Numbered from the stretch's first letter, positions 1-9,406 are shown. The stretch: DNA of 64,000 nucleotides from Mojavia pulchra JT2-VF2 (GCA_019359325.1 JAHHHN010000012.1:69995-133994), one strand, 5' to 3'. Notes: generated by a model not told the origin, from the letters alone. Program-made: numbers and translations.

Positions 1-1812
1 GTTCGGGATGAGCAAGGAGCCATTACTTACTGGAACCGAGGCGCAGAAACAATGTATGGCTGGACGCGAGAAGAAGCAATTGGTCATATAACTCATACCT
101 TCTTGCACACCCAGTTGCCTGAGCCAGGGGTTTGCCTTGATGAAATTCTTCTACAGCAAGAACGCTGGCAGGGCGAATTAACCCATACTCGTAAAGACGG
201 CCAGCAAATTATCGTTGAGAGTCGTCAGGTGTTGATTCGAGATGAGCAGAGAAGCCCAACAGGATTCTTAGAAGTGAATCGAGATATTACCGAACGCAAG
301 CAAATTGAACAAGAGCAGCAAATGTTGGTATCCATTGTAAAAAATAGCTCTGATTTCATCGGTATGGCAAATCTCGACGGTCAAATAATTTATATCAATC
401 CGGCAGGTCGAGCGATGATTGGGCTGTCACCCACTGCACCGATAAACCACCTGCGGGTGTCAGATATTCATCCGCCTGAATACCAAGAATTCATCCTGAA
501 TGATGTTCTGCCCACAATTCTCAAGCAGGGGCATTGGGAGGGAGAAAACCTCTTGCAACACATTTCCTCGCAAGAAGTGATCCCAATACTTCAGATTACA
601 TTTATGAACCGCGATCGCCAAACAGGAAAACCCCTGAATCTGGCAACCATTTCCCGTGATATTCGAGAACGCAAACGAGCCGAAGAAGAATTGAGAGCCA
701 GCGAAGAGCGATTTCGAGCTACTTTTAATCAGGCAGCCGTCGGCATTGCCCATGTTGCTCTCGATGGACGGTGGCTGCGAGTCAACCAAAAACTCTGCGA
801 CATTTTAGGGTATTCCTACGAAGAATTACTCCAAAAAACGTTTCAAGATATTACTCATCCTGATGATTTAGAAATTGATTTAGCCTATGTCCAGCAGATA
901 TTGGCAGGTGAAATTCAGACTTTCTCAATGGAGAAACGCTATATTCGTAAAGACGGCTCTCTCGTTTGGGCTTACTTAACTGTGGCGCTGGTGCGGCAAA
1001 GCGGAGGAACACCAGACTACTTTATTAGTGTTATTAAAGATATTAGCGATCGCAAAGCCGCAGAGATGGCAGTCAGGCATCTCAATGAAACCCTAGAGCA
1101 ACGGGTACAGGAACGGACAGCCCAACTTGCAGAAGTCAACCAGGAGTTAAAACGCTTTGCCTATACAGTCTCCCATGACCTGCGATCGCCCCTACGTGGC
1201 ATCAGAGGCTTAATTGAGGCACTGGTGGAAGACTACGGCGATCGCTTAGATGACCTGGGACAGGAATATGCTCGACACATTGCCGATTCTGCTCAACGCA
1301 TGGATCAGCTAATTCAAGACTTACTCGCCTATAGCCGACTTAGCCAAACCGAGATTCAGTTGCAGGCAGTTGATTTGACAATTGTAATGCAGGAAGTCTT
1401 GGTTCAGTTAGAACCTGAACGGCAAGCCAAGCAGGCCGAAATTACCGTGGCTTTTCCCCTACCTCAGGTTATTGGTCAGCGCACCATTCTGACTCAAGTA
1501 CTGCTCAACTTATTGACAAATGCGCTCAAGTATGTAAATCCTGATGTTAAGCCCCAGGTACGTGTCTGGGCAGAAAAACGCGAAGATTGGATTCGTTTAT
1601 GGATTGCCGACAACGGTATTGGTATTGAACTTGAATTTCAAGAACGGATTTTTGGCGTATTTGAACGGCTTCATGCCGCAGATACTTATTCGGGAACGGG
1701 AGTAGGGCTAGCGATCGTTCAAAAGGGCATCGAACGCTTGGGAGGACGCGTCGGGGTCGAATCTAGTTTAGGGCAGGGAAGCCAGTTTTGGATAGAACTG
1801 CCACAAGGCTGA
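1..1812 (+). CDS. Multi-PAS sensor histidine kinase (5' end outside window)
   Basis: Sensor kinase that autophosphorylates on His and passes phosphate to a response regulator. The frame is open from the first base, and residues before the first ATG (base 52) already read as PAS sequence (TYWNRGAE), so the gene starts upstream of the window. Three PAS/PAC units follow one another, each ending in a DITERK/DIRERK/DISDRK-type PAC tail, then a short coiled linker. The HisKA box is SHDLRSPLRGI with the phospho-acceptor His near residue 392. The HATPase shows N-box NLLTNALKYV, G1 DNGIGIE and G2 GTGVGLAIV. There is no transmembrane segment, so it is probably cytoplasmic. The two receivers just downstream are likely partners; the layout resembles Rcp1-type partners of phytochrome-like kinases, but no GAF/PHY domain is visible in this part. 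The signal is unknown. Confidence 0.93.
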   Translation, partial: VRDEQGAITYWNRGAETMYGWTREEAIGHITHTFLHTQLPEPGVCLDEILLQQERWQGELTHTRKDGQQIIVESRQVLIRDEQRSPTGFLEVNRDITERKQIEQEQQMLVSIVKNSSDFIGMANLDGQIIYINPAGRAMIGLSPTAPINHLRVSDIHPPEYQEFILNDVLPTILKQGHWEGENLLQHISSQEVIPILQITFMNRDRQTGKPLNLATISRDIRERKRAEEELRASEERFRATFNQAAVGIAHVALDGRWLRVNQKLCDILGYSYEELLQKTFQDITHPDDLEIDLAYVQQILAGEIQTFSMEKRYIRKDGSLVWAYLTVALVRQSGGTPDYFISVIKDISDRKAAEMAVRHLNETLEQRVQERTAQLAEVNQELKRFAYTVSHDLRSPLRGIRGLIEALVEDYGDRLDDLGQEYARHIADSAQRMDQLIQDLLAYSRLSQTEIQLQAVDLTIVMQEVLVQLEPERQAKQAEITVAFPLPQVIGQRTILTQVLLNLLTNALKYVNPDVKPQVRVWAEKREDWIRLWIADNGIGIELEFQERIFGVFERLHAADTYSGTGVGLAIVQKGIERLGGRVGVESSLGQGSQFWIELPQG

Positions 1813-2028
1813 TACCAATTCTCCAAGATAAGACTACAGATAGATACTTGGAAATCCAGATTCAACTTAACTTCTTTAATTACGAATTGGTATGAGATAC
1901 ATTTGTAACTACTTTAAAGTTCAATCTGAGGCAAAAGTGTTTTACTTTTAACTTCGATATCCTAAATACGAATTTAAAAAGACGAGCATCGCTTGACAGT
2001 ATCGTTTAGAAAGAAACAATTACAAACT

Positions 2029-2460
2029 ATGAGTAATACTCAGCAGAATTATATTCTGCTAGTAGACGATGAACCAGGTAATGTATTACTAATTAGGCGG
2101 GCAATGAGTAAGGTTGAACGCAACATTCAAATCCAAGCGGTTGAAGATGGCGAACAGGCAGTCAACTATCTCAAAAAAACCGTAGATGATGCCTATCTCA
2201 ATAACTATCCCCTCCCTAATTTAATAGTTACAGATATCAAAATGCCTCGTATGAACGGCATGGAACTACTTGCTTGGATCAAACAACAACCAAACTTTGT
2301 TAACCTGCCTGTGATTGTCCTCAGTAGTTCTGGCGAGATGGAAGATATTAATCAAGCAACTGAGTTAGGGGCAAGTTCCTATATTGTTAGACCTGGATCT
2401 TTTAGTGAACTAGTTGAAATCATGAAGCAACTTGCTACATATTTAAACTCAGTTCAATGA
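2029..2460 (+). CDS. Stand-alone response regulator (Rcp1-type receiver)
   Basis: Single receiver domain of about 143 residues with no output domain, so it probably acts by protein contact or phosphotransfer. The acidic pocket is LVDDE (D13/D14), the phospho-acceptor is D69 in VTDIKMPR, and SSS supplies the switch Ser/Thr. The usual conserved Lys of the KP motif is replaced by Arg (YIVRPGS), which may weaken or alter phosphorylation. The extended loop before the acceptor (LNNYPLPNLIVTD) is typical of receivers paired with cyanobacterial PAS or phytochrome-like kinases. I chose the ATG over an in-frame TTG 36 bases upstream because homologous receivers begin a few residues before the first strand. 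Confidence 0.88.
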   Translation: MSNTQQNYILLVDDEPGNVLLIRRAMSKVERNIQIQAVEDGEQAVNYLKKTVDDAYLNNYPLPNLIVTDIKMPRMNGMELLAWIKQQPNFVNLPVIVLSSSGEMEDINQATELGASSYIVRPGSFSELVEIMKQLATYLNSVQ

Positions 2461-2516
2461 ACGCTAAACAGTCCTCACTAAATTTTGAACATAGGCTTAA
2501 CTAAAGGTTATTAGAA

Positions 2517-2969
2517 ATGGCAGAAGTTGATTCCAAAACTGTCTTATATGTTGAGGACGATGCTGCCTACGTCTTATTGGTTAGACGCGCCCTGCAAAAA
2601 TCTAAGTTAGACAAATTGCCTAATTTGCGAGTTGTAGGGACAACAGAAGATGCTGTACGTTATCTGTTGGGGCAGACTCCTTATGAAGACACAGTTGCTA
2701 ATCCGCTACCAAACTTGCTGTTGACAGACTTAAGGCTACCTGGAAAGTCAGGGCTGCAACTTTTGCGATGGGTGCGCGAACAAGTTGAATTTCAGCAACT
2801 TCCGGTTGTAATGTTGACTGGCTCTGCTTTAGACGAAGATATCAAGATGGCTTACGAGTTAGGCGTTAATTTTTGCTTAGTCAAGCCAGTCGAAGTTGAT
2901 ATGTTAGTCAGCATTATCCTAGCACTCAGCGTTTATTGGATTCCAGCACCAACCAAGCCCACTATCTGA
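2517..2969 (+). CDS. Stand-alone response regulator (Rcp1-type receiver)
   Basis: Second receiver-only protein, 150 residues, 56 bases after the first and in the same direction, so probably one operon with the kinase. Pocket YVEDD (D14/D15), acceptor D71 in LTDLRLPG, Thr in MLTGS, and the normal Lys in CLVKPVE. It belongs to the same subfamily as its neighbour, with the same long loop ahead of the acceptor Asp. Two receivers after one kinase suggest a branched output or a phosphate sink. A hairpin about 100 bases downstream may end the operon. Confidence 0.9.
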   Translation: MAEVDSKTVLYVEDDAAYVLLVRRALQKSKLDKLPNLRVVGTTEDAVRYLLGQTPYEDTVANPLPNLLLTDLRLPGKSGLQLLRWVREQVEFQQLPVVMLTGSALDEDIKMAYELGVNFCLVKPVEVDMLVSIILALSVYWIPAPTKPTI

Positions 2970-3076
2970 TTTGCTTGATACACCACACTCCCAATCACAA
3001 GATATATTTTTGCTGATAGAAGTAGCTGATAGCACAGTTAATTATGCAGAATCTCCAGTTATTCAGAACAAGTAAT

Positions 3077-3101
3077 AAGGGTACAAGATTATTGTACCCT
3101 T
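3077..3101 (+). terminator. Possible terminator hairpin after the receiver genes
   Basis: Perfect 10-bp stem (AAGGGTACAA / TTGTACCCTT) with a 5-base loop, followed by ACAATTTTA. The T-run is short, so this could also be a processing or stability element. The rest of the 2970-3329 gap is AT-rich and shows nothing else I can name. Confidence 0.5.
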
Positions 3102-3329
3102 ACAATTTTAAGTGTTTACACTGGTTAAAAATTGCTGTTATGTTTAGTTTTTAACAAATTTTATACGATTATCTCCAGATTACACAAAATTGTAATTTCA
3201 TGGTATACAATGATGCGTTATAAATTACACAGCCTTTTATGGAGCCTCGCTTAAAAGCCTGATACGCCCAAATACCCAGTAATAATCCTAACCTTATATT
3301 TAATTACCTCTACGGTATATAAATTCATC

Positions 3330-4196
3330 ATGAGAAACAAAATAGCTGGTATTATCGTTGGGTTGACCTTGCTGATGACAGCCAACCGCAGCATGGCTGG
3401 AGTAATCACTCTTTATGATGGATCATCAGGTGTCACGCCAGATCAATATAATTCGCCAGAGCTAAATAATTCGCCAGCGCTAACTTTTGGATCTCCTAAT
3501 GGTGGCACACAAAGCGCCAGCGGAGGTATAACGAATTTGAACACCACTTTCAATAACGGTATATATGCTGGCTATAGTAATTACAATGTCGCCAACCCCC
3601 CAACCTCTCCTAGTTCTGTCATTACCCCTACCACCCTAGTCAATCCATTATTTCCCGCACTTGATCGAAATGCTGGTTACAACCTTTCTTTTAGAGTAAG
3701 AATTAACTCACAAGCTAACGATGGTACTAATGGGAATTATCGTGCTGGCTTCAGCGTTATAGTTCTTGGTAGTGACAAGCAAGGAATCGAAATAGGTTTT
3801 AGAAATGATGATATTTTTTCTCAGGCTAGTTCCTCTTTTAATTCTATTGGCGAACAAGTAACTGGTGTTTCCAGCTTGTTATCAAACCTAACTACCTATA
3901 ATTTAAATGTCTCTGGAAATTCCTACACTTTAAGTAGCGGTGCTACTAATCTTTTTAGCGGTTTGTTACGAGATTACACAACAGCTAGCGGATTTGGAAG
4001 TGATGTTTATAGAACTTCTAACTTTGTTTTCTTGGGAGATAATACTACATCTGCACGAGCTAATATCGATCTCCAATCTGTCGGTTTGATAACTAACACT
4101 GCTGCTGTACCTTACGAATTTTCGCCAACCACTGGAATATTGGCATTAGTTGTTGTGGGTGCTGTAAATCATTGTTCAAAAAAGAAAAATTCATGA
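3330..4196 (+). CDS. PFE-CTERM (cyanobacterial PEP-CTERM) surface protein
   Basis: Exported protein of 288 residues and the likely substrate of the exosortase encoded directly after it. The N-terminus is a signal peptide (charged MRNK, then a hydrophobic core, probable cleavage after SMA). The middle is Ser/Thr/Asn/Gly-rich and looks beta-rich, with no recognised domain. The C-terminus is a tripartite sorting signal: VPYEFSPTTG (residues 260-269), a hydrophobic helix, then a basic tail (CSKKK). That is the cyanobacterial PFE variant of PEP-CTERM. It overlaps the exosortase gene in an ATGA junction, so the two are translationally linked. It is probably cleaved at the signal and then released or anchored outside the cell. 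Confidence 0.85.
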   Translation: MRNKIAGIIVGLTLLMTANRSMAGVITLYDGSSGVTPDQYNSPELNNSPALTFGSPNGGTQSASGGITNLNTTFNNGIYAGYSNYNVANPPTSPSSVITPTTLVNPLFPALDRNAGYNLSFRVRINSQANDGTNGNYRAGFSVIVLGSDKQGIEIGFRNDDIFSQASSSFNSIGEQVTGVSSLLSNLTTYNLNVSGNSYTLSSGATNLFSGLLRDYTTASGFGSDVYRTSNFVFLGDNTTSARANIDLQSVGLITNTAAVPYEFSPTTGILALVVVGAVNHCSKKKNS

Positions 4197-5053
4197 AAGC
4201 ATCAGGCTTGGATATTGTAAAAAAACTAAATAAATCTAACTTTTGGCTATCTGCGATCGCTATTGATTTACTATTAATTCAAATTTATTTAACTTGGAAA
4301 TTTATTGGCAGTTCAGATACTCTAAGCATCAAAGTTCTATTTTGGGCAGCTATACTAAATTTGATTTGGAAAAAACGATATACTCTTAACCTAGAAAGTG
4401 ATATTGTTTCTAGTGTATTTGGTTTTTTACTAATTAGTTTTGTTTTGGTTAAAAGTTCATCATTATTTTGGTTCGAGACTTATTTTGTTAAAATTTATGC
4501 TTTATTTTCTTGTTTTGGCTTGGCTTTGATGGCATCTGGCATTAAGGGATTAAAGCAATACACTAAAGAATTTATAATTTTGCTCTTATTAATATCTGAA
4601 GGTTTGCTAATATCACTAATTTCATCCAAAGTTGATTTCAGTCTATTAGCTGCTAAGTTTTCTAGTTTCGTGCTTTGGTATTTAGGCTTTGCAGTTTCTC
4701 GGCAAGGCGTTAATGTAATTCTTCCTACAGGAGCTATTGAGATATATCCTGCGTGTTCAGGCTTAAATGCTATATTACTACTTTTACAATTAGCATTAAT
4801 TTTTATATTAGTGTTTCCTATTAATACATTTCAGAAAATTTTCTTGCCCATTATTGCAGTATTTCTAGCATTTATAATTAACGTGTTTCGACTTGTATTG
4901 ATAACACTGCTAGTAGCAGCCTCCAACCATGAGGGTTTTGAATACTGGCACGGACAGCCTGGAACACAAATATTTTCTACTATTTCTATTTTCGCTTTCG
5001 GGTTTGTCTGTCATCTGATACTACAAAAAAATCAACAAGTATGTCGCAATTAA
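4193..5053 (+). CDS. Cyanoexosortase (cysteine transpeptidase-like sorting enzyme)
   Basis: Polytopic membrane protein of 286 residues that cleaves PEP/PFE-CTERM tails. It has about eight hydrophobic segments. The expected catalytic triad is present: Cys188 in YPACSGLNA, Arg233 in INVFRLV and His253 in EYWHGQPG. It best fits the cyanobacterial (cyanoexosortase A-like) subfamily. I chose the ATG that overlaps the upstream stop (ATGA) rather than an upstream in-frame ATG inside the previous gene, because the junction is the usual coupling arrangement. With a substrate upstream and an HpsJ-like gene downstream, this looks like a dedicated sorting cassette. Confidence 0.9.
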   Translation: MKASGLDIVKKLNKSNFWLSAIAIDLLLIQIYLTWKFIGSSDTLSIKVLFWAAILNLIWKKRYTLNLESDIVSSVFGFLLISFVLVKSSSLFWFETYFVKIYALFSCFGLALMASGIKGLKQYTKEFIILLLLISEGLLISLISSKVDFSLLAAKFSSFVLWYLGFAVSRQGVNVILPTGAIEIYPACSGLNAILLLLQLALIFILVFPINTFQKIFLPIIAVFLAFIINVFRLVLITLLVAASNHEGFEYWHGQPGTQIFSTISIFAFGFVCHLILQKNQQVCRN

Positions 5054-5151
5054 CTAAACTGAAAAAGGAGATATAACTTCGACAATAAATCCGATTAACA
5101 TTGCTTGCTGTAACTTGTGTTGGGTTTGTTTTACTCTAGGTTGAGCTTTTT

Positions 5152-5841
5152 ATGGATCAATTAGAAAAAGATTTTTGGCCTGCTATTTTTAAGCTACGTT
5201 TTGTTGGTTATATATTATTAGTATTAGCTTTTATTGATGTTATTAATATTTTAATTCCATTTTACTTTACCAATCCTGTTTGGGAATTTCAAATGATAGG
5301 GGCACTTGTAGAACATGCACCTTTACCTTTAATAGGTTTGATATTTGTAGTATTTGGAGAAAGAGATTATCGTAATAAAGTAGAAATTTATTTATTAAGT
5401 CTTGTATCATGGGGTTCTCTCTTGGCTGGGGTTTTATTCTTATTACTACTGCCTTTAGGGATTAATAATACTTGGCGGATTGATAATCAAAATTATCTCC
5501 AAATTAAAAATAATTCTTCACAAAAAATTACCCAAATACGACAGATTAAAGACATTCTGGGAAAAGCTACTACTGACCAAGATATAAATCAAATTTTTAA
5601 ATCGTTAAATCAACAAAAGAATGCGCCAGAGGTAAAAAATCCTCAAGAGGTGAAAAATCAACTGTTATCACAAATCGGAAAATTAGAAAAAAACATCAAT
5701 GATGAAGCTCAAGCAGCACAAAACAATACCCACAAAAAACTCATCAGAAATTCTGTTAAATGGAATTTAGGCGCTTTAATTTGTTCATTTGCGTTTATTT
5801 GGATTTGGCATGTTACAGACTGGGCACGTATACCCTGGTGA
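5152..5841 (+). CDS. HpsJ-like membrane protein, exosortase-associated
   Basis: 229-residue integral membrane protein. Four hydrophobic segments occupy the N-terminal 110 residues (short MDQLEKDFWPAI cytoplasmic start). A charged, probably coiled region follows at about 115-195 (NQQKNAPEVKNPQEVKNQ), then one last membrane segment near the end. This architecture and the motif GERDYRNKVE match the HpsJ-like family that accompanies cyanoexosortase A; HpsJ itself belongs to hormogonium polysaccharide functions. It is 98 bases after the exosortase, so probably the same operon. The molecular role is not known; an accessory role in surface protein or polysaccharide export is inference. Confidence 0.75.
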   Translation: MDQLEKDFWPAIFKLRFVGYILLVLAFIDVINILIPFYFTNPVWEFQMIGALVEHAPLPLIGLIFVVFGERDYRNKVEIYLLSLVSWGSLLAGVLFLLLLPLGINNTWRIDNQNYLQIKNNSSQKITQIRQIKDILGKATTDQDINQIFKSLNQQKNAPEVKNPQEVKNQLLSQIGKLEKNINDEAQAAQNNTHKKLIRNSVKWNLGALICSFAFIWIWHVTDWARIPW

Positions 5842-5939
5842 AAATCTAACATTGCTCACTGGTATACTGTATCCTTTTATAAGGAATAGGATGGTAAATA
5901 AACAATATTTGCGCCAGTTGCTTGAATTCAGAGGCTCAT

Positions 5940-6347
5940 ATGAAATATCAACAGCCCCAACCACAAGCAGAACTGTTTCATTGCAATGATGCACTCGTAA
6001 CGATCGCAACAGTTAATTTTGAGGTTTTGGTAAATTTCTATAGTCAATTATTAGAGCAGAATCCAACCTCGGTAATTCCTAATATTTATGCAGAGTTTCA
6101 GATATCTGGACTACGAATAGGTATCTTTAAACCCAAAAAAATACACGAGTCTGAATTTGAAACGAGTGCCAAAAGTAAGCTAAGTTTGTGTTTAGAGGTC
6201 TGTAGCTTAGAAAGTGCGATCGCCCACCTTACCAATTTAGGCTATTCTCCACCCGGAGAGATTTCCATTGCTTCTCACGGGAGAGAAATTTATGCCTATG
6301 ACCCCGATGGCAATCGTCTAATTCTGCATCAAGCCACTAAACAATGA
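5940..6347 (+). CDS. VOC (glyoxalase/bleomycin-resistance) family protein
   Basis: Small soluble protein of 135 residues with the beta-alpha-beta-beta-beta fold of vicinal-oxygen-chelate proteins. Visible features are the opening DALVTIATVNFEVLVNFYSQ strand-helix and the closing YAYDPDGNRLILHQ strand, the standard VOC end with a possible metal-ligand Glu/His region. Family members bind a metal or a small hydrophobic ligand; no specific substrate can be inferred. I chose the ATG that follows AGAGG at 6 bases rather than the upstream TTG. It sits 24 bases before the RbgA gene, in the same direction, so they may be co-transcribed. Confidence 0.8.
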   Translation: MKYQQPQPQAELFHCNDALVTIATVNFEVLVNFYSQLLEQNPTSVIPNIYAEFQISGLRIGIFKPKKIHESEFETSAKSKLSLCLEVCSLESAIAHLTNLGYSPPGEISIASHGREIYAYDPDGNRLILHQATKQ

Positions 6348-6371
6348 ACAGTTACGAGTAATTAATAACAA

Positions 6372-7253
6372 ATGTCTATAACACAAAACTATAAGTTAAA
6401 TGTAATTCAATGGTATCCAGGTCACATTGCCAAGGCTGAAAAGAACCTAAAAGAACAGCTCAAGCGGGTAGATGTGGTATTGGAGGTAAGAGACGCCCGG
6501 ATTCCCTTAGCGACACACCATCCCCAAATAGAAGAGTGGGTAGGCAATAAGACGCGGGTGTTGGTACTGAATCGCTTAGATATGATTTCTTCGCAAGTGC
6601 GATCGCTGTGGGTAGACTGGTTTAAACGCCAAGGAGAAACAGCTTATTTTACTAATGCTCAACATGGTCAAGGTGTCGCCGCAGTCTTGAAAGCAGCACA
6701 AGCAGCTGGGGTAGAACTCAATCAAAGAAGACGCGATCGCGGGATGTTACCCCGTCCAGTCCGTGCAGTAGTGATTGGTTTTCCCAATGTCGGTAAATCA
6801 GCTTTGATTAACCGTTTGTTAGGAAAGCGGGTGGTAGAAAGTGCTGCCCGTCCTGGAGTAACTCGTGCTTTGCGTTGGGTACGAATTTCTGAGCAATTAG
6901 AATTGTTAGATGCTCCTGGTGTGATTCCCCTCAGGCTGGAAGATCAAGAAGCAGCATTAAAATTAGCTATCTGTGATGATATTGGCGAAGCATCTTACGA
7001 TAATCAGTTAGTAGCAGCAGAGTTAGTAAATTTGCTCAATTATCTCCAAGATGTAGCTACTAATTTGTTGCCAGATAAGCCATTAGCATCACGCTATGAA
7101 TTAGATTCTTCACCCCACACAGGAGAAGTTTACTTGCACGCTTTGGCAGAACATCGCTACAAAGGTGATGTAGAAAGAGCCGCAAGGCAACTTTTAACAG
7201 ATTATCGTAAGGGCTTTTTAGGTACGATACCTTTAGAGTTGCCACCAAACTGA
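6372..7253 (+). CDS. rbgA: Ribosome biogenesis GTPase RbgA/YlqF
   Basis: Circularly permuted GTPase that assists late assembly of the 50S subunit. The G4 motif comes first (LNRLDM, residues ~68-73), followed by G1 GFPNVGKS, the G2-region PGVT and G3 DAPG. This order is diagnostic of the YlqF/YawG family. The family opening is WYPGHIAKAEKNLKE, and the C-terminal helical domain ends in FLGTIPLELP. The length (293 residues) is normal for RbgA. The RNA-binding C-terminal part is present, so the gene looks intact. It is cytoplasmic and expected to be expressed with growth. Confidence 0.95.
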   Translation: MSITQNYKLNVIQWYPGHIAKAEKNLKEQLKRVDVVLEVRDARIPLATHHPQIEEWVGNKTRVLVLNRLDMISSQVRSLWVDWFKRQGETAYFTNAQHGQGVAAVLKAAQAAGVELNQRRRDRGMLPRPVRAVVIGFPNVGKSALINRLLGKRVVESAARPGVTRALRWVRISEQLELLDAPGVIPLRLEDQEAALKLAICDDIGEASYDNQLVAAELVNLLNYLQDVATNLLPDKPLASRYELDSSPHTGEVYLHALAEHRYKGDVERAARQLLTDYRKGFLGTIPLELPPN

Positions 7254-7789
7254 ATTGGTTCGCCAAAATGCTCTATTTTACAACAGCATTCCCCCTGTAC
7301 TGAAGTGCAAGGCTAAAAGCGTAAGTCCACTTAAGTGGACTAAAATCCCATAATTATTAATTTGTAATTGGTAATTCCTAATTCCCTACAGTGGATTGAA
7401 AGTTAACGTGAATTCGATGGCTGGAGAAAACCCCGCTTCCATTCCTCTCTCCTACAAGGTGAGAGGCTTTAAAACCTCGATTTTTCATTGATATTTCGGA
7501 AGATTTAAGCCCCTCTCCGCCTTGGAGAGGGGTTGGGGTGAGGTTCATCGAATTCACGTAAAGTTAGTAATGTATCAAGGTTAAAGTGAAACCGTATAAT
7601 CACCTTAACCTTGCGATCGCACTATCATCAATAATCTCTGATTATAATTAATCTGTAATATTTACTACATCAAGTTGTCGTAAAGTTCTTAGCGGTGTCA
7701 TAAATAAAAGGCAAAGGGTTGACTTTTAGTTTATTCCTAACCTCAGATATGCTTGAACCCTTAGATTCCAGGACAAATATTTCATACTC
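7254..7789. other. Gene-free gap holding one small inverted-repeat element
   Basis: No coding sequence is supported here. The only structured part is the element at 7406-7560. The stretch upstream of the cyclase gene is AT-rich with one HIP1-like site; no promoter can be named. Confidence 0.6.
7406..7560. mobile_element. MITE-like element with 14-bp terminal inverted repeats
   Basis: Left end ACGTGAATTCGATG and right end CATCGAATTCACGT are exact inverted repeats. AAGTTA occurs immediately outside both ends and may be the target duplication. The interior carries CCTCTCC/GGAGAGG-type inverted motifs common in cyanobacterial intergenic repeats. There is no transposase, so any movement would need a trans-acting enzyme. 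Confidence 0.65.
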
Positions 7790-9406
7790 ATGACTGAACT
7801 CAAACTACTTCTAAAAGAGGGAGATACCGAAACAACAGTTTTGGTGGATCAAGATGTATTCACTATCGGCCGTTTACCAGAATGTAATTTATACTTACCT
7901 TTTGGGGGAGTCTCCCGTAACCATGCCCAGATTGTGAAAGTAGCTCATGGTGTATGGACTATTAAGGATCTGGGGAGTAAAAATGGGACACAAGTAAATG
8001 ACCGTCTGATTACCTGTCCTCAAGAGTTACATCATGATGATATTGTTTGGTTAGGGAATGTGAGTCTGGTAGTGTTGCTCACAACTTCTATTGCCCAGTC
8101 AATGACTAATCAGGCAGATGACTGGGACGCTGCTGAACAAAGAACAATTTTTCGCAACGTCAAACAACTGCAACAGCAATGGATACAAGCTGATAGCAAA
8201 GATGGCGACATCAGCAATAAGGACATCACCATTGCCCGGCTTAAAGACTTGGTAGATATCGCTAAAAATCTCTGTGCGGCAACTTCCATTGAAGATATTT
8301 TTTTTCAGGTGCAAGAAGTCGTTTTTCGTTACCTCGATAGCATTGATCGTTTGGCATTATTAATTGATGTCACTGGTGGTGGTAACTTGGAGTTAATGAA
8401 TTCTGCCACCAGAAACAGTTCTCAGCAACAACATCTAGCAGCTGATGGCAGTTGGATTAGTCGTAGTATCTGTCAAAAAGTTTTTGAGGAAAAAGTCGTT
8501 ATTCAATCAGCTGATACCCATAAAGATGAACGGTTTTCCGCAGAACACAGCATTTTAGTCAAAGGTATTCGCAGCGTCATGGCAGTGCCTTTATGGGATG
8601 AAAATAAAGTTGTAGGTGTTCTCTACGCGGATGCTCATCTTTCTTCTTACCATTGGGCCAATGAAGGCGAGGAAGAACTTAGCTTTTTTTCGGCTTTAGC
8701 AAATCTTGTCGCTTCTAGTGTGCAACGCTGGTTATTAGTAGATAAACTCAAAAACGAAGAGGTGATTCGTCACAGACTAGAACGCTATCACTCTCCAGCT
8801 GTAGTGCAGCAGTTAATATCTGTAAATCGGTTGCCAGATGGACGTTTACTTCCCGCAGAAACTGAAATTAGCGTTTTATTTGCAGATTTAGTTGGCTTTA
8901 CGGCAATTTCTGAACGAGTTACACCAACTGCGATCGCCCAATTACTCAATAATTTATTTGAAGAGATGCTACAAGAAGTGTTTGCCTATGGCGGCACTTT
9001 AGATAAATATATTGGTGATTGTATTATGGCGTTCTTTGGCGCTCCAGAACCGCAACCAGATCACGCCGACCGCGCTACTGCTGCTGCCAAGGGTATGCTA
9101 ACTCGTCTTGAGCGTCTTAATATGAATGGTTTTTGGCAAGAACCCTTACAATTACGCATTGCGATTAATAGCGGTAAGGCGGTTGTCGGAGATGTTGGTA
9201 GCTCCCAAAGGGTAGAATATACAGCTTTAGGCGCTAGTATTAATCTTGCGGCTCGCATGGAAGGAATCTGCCCTCCTGGTGAATGTGTAATTAGTGAAGT
9301 TACTTATAGAATGCTTTCACAACCTGTAGACTTCCAAGAAATGGGAAGTTATAGTTTCAAAGGTATTAATCGATTAGTTAAGGTTTATCAGACAAAGATG
9401 CATTAA
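7790..9406 (+). CDS. FHA-GAF class III adenylate cyclase
   Basis: Makes cAMP (probably) from ATP under control of two sensory domains. Residues 1-100 form an FHA domain (GRLPECNLYLP, GVSRNHAQI, DLGSKNGT), a phosphothreonine-binding module. Residues ~155-315 form a GAF domain. Residues ~360-535 form the class III catalytic domain. Both metal-binding Asp residues are present (D366 in LFADLVGFT and D410 in YIGDCIMAFFG). Lys406 in DKYIGD and Thr in EYTALG favour ATP over GTP, and the SINLAARM motif supplies the transition-state Asn and Arg. There is no membrane segment. The FHA domain implies coupling to a Ser/Thr kinase. Confidence 0.92.
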   Translation: MTELKLLLKEGDTETTVLVDQDVFTIGRLPECNLYLPFGGVSRNHAQIVKVAHGVWTIKDLGSKNGTQVNDRLITCPQELHHDDIVWLGNVSLVVLLTTSIAQSMTNQADDWDAAEQRTIFRNVKQLQQQWIQADSKDGDISNKDITIARLKDLVDIAKNLCAATSIEDIFFQVQEVVFRYLDSIDRLALLIDVTGGGNLELMNSATRNSSQQQHLAADGSWISRSICQKVFEEKVVIQSADTHKDERFSAEHSILVKGIRSVMAVPLWDENKVVGVLYADAHLSSYHWANEGEEELSFFSALANLVASSVQRWLLVDKLKNEEVIRHRLERYHSPAVVQQLISVNRLPDGRLLPAETEISVLFADLVGFTAISERVTPTAIAQLLNNLFEEMLQEVFAYGGTLDKYIGDCIMAFFGAPEPQPDHADRATAAAKGMLTRLERLNMNGFWQEPLQLRIAINSGKAVVGDVGSSQRVEYTALGASINLAARMEGICPPGECVISEVTYRMLSQPVDFQEMGSYSFKGINRLVKVYQTKMH

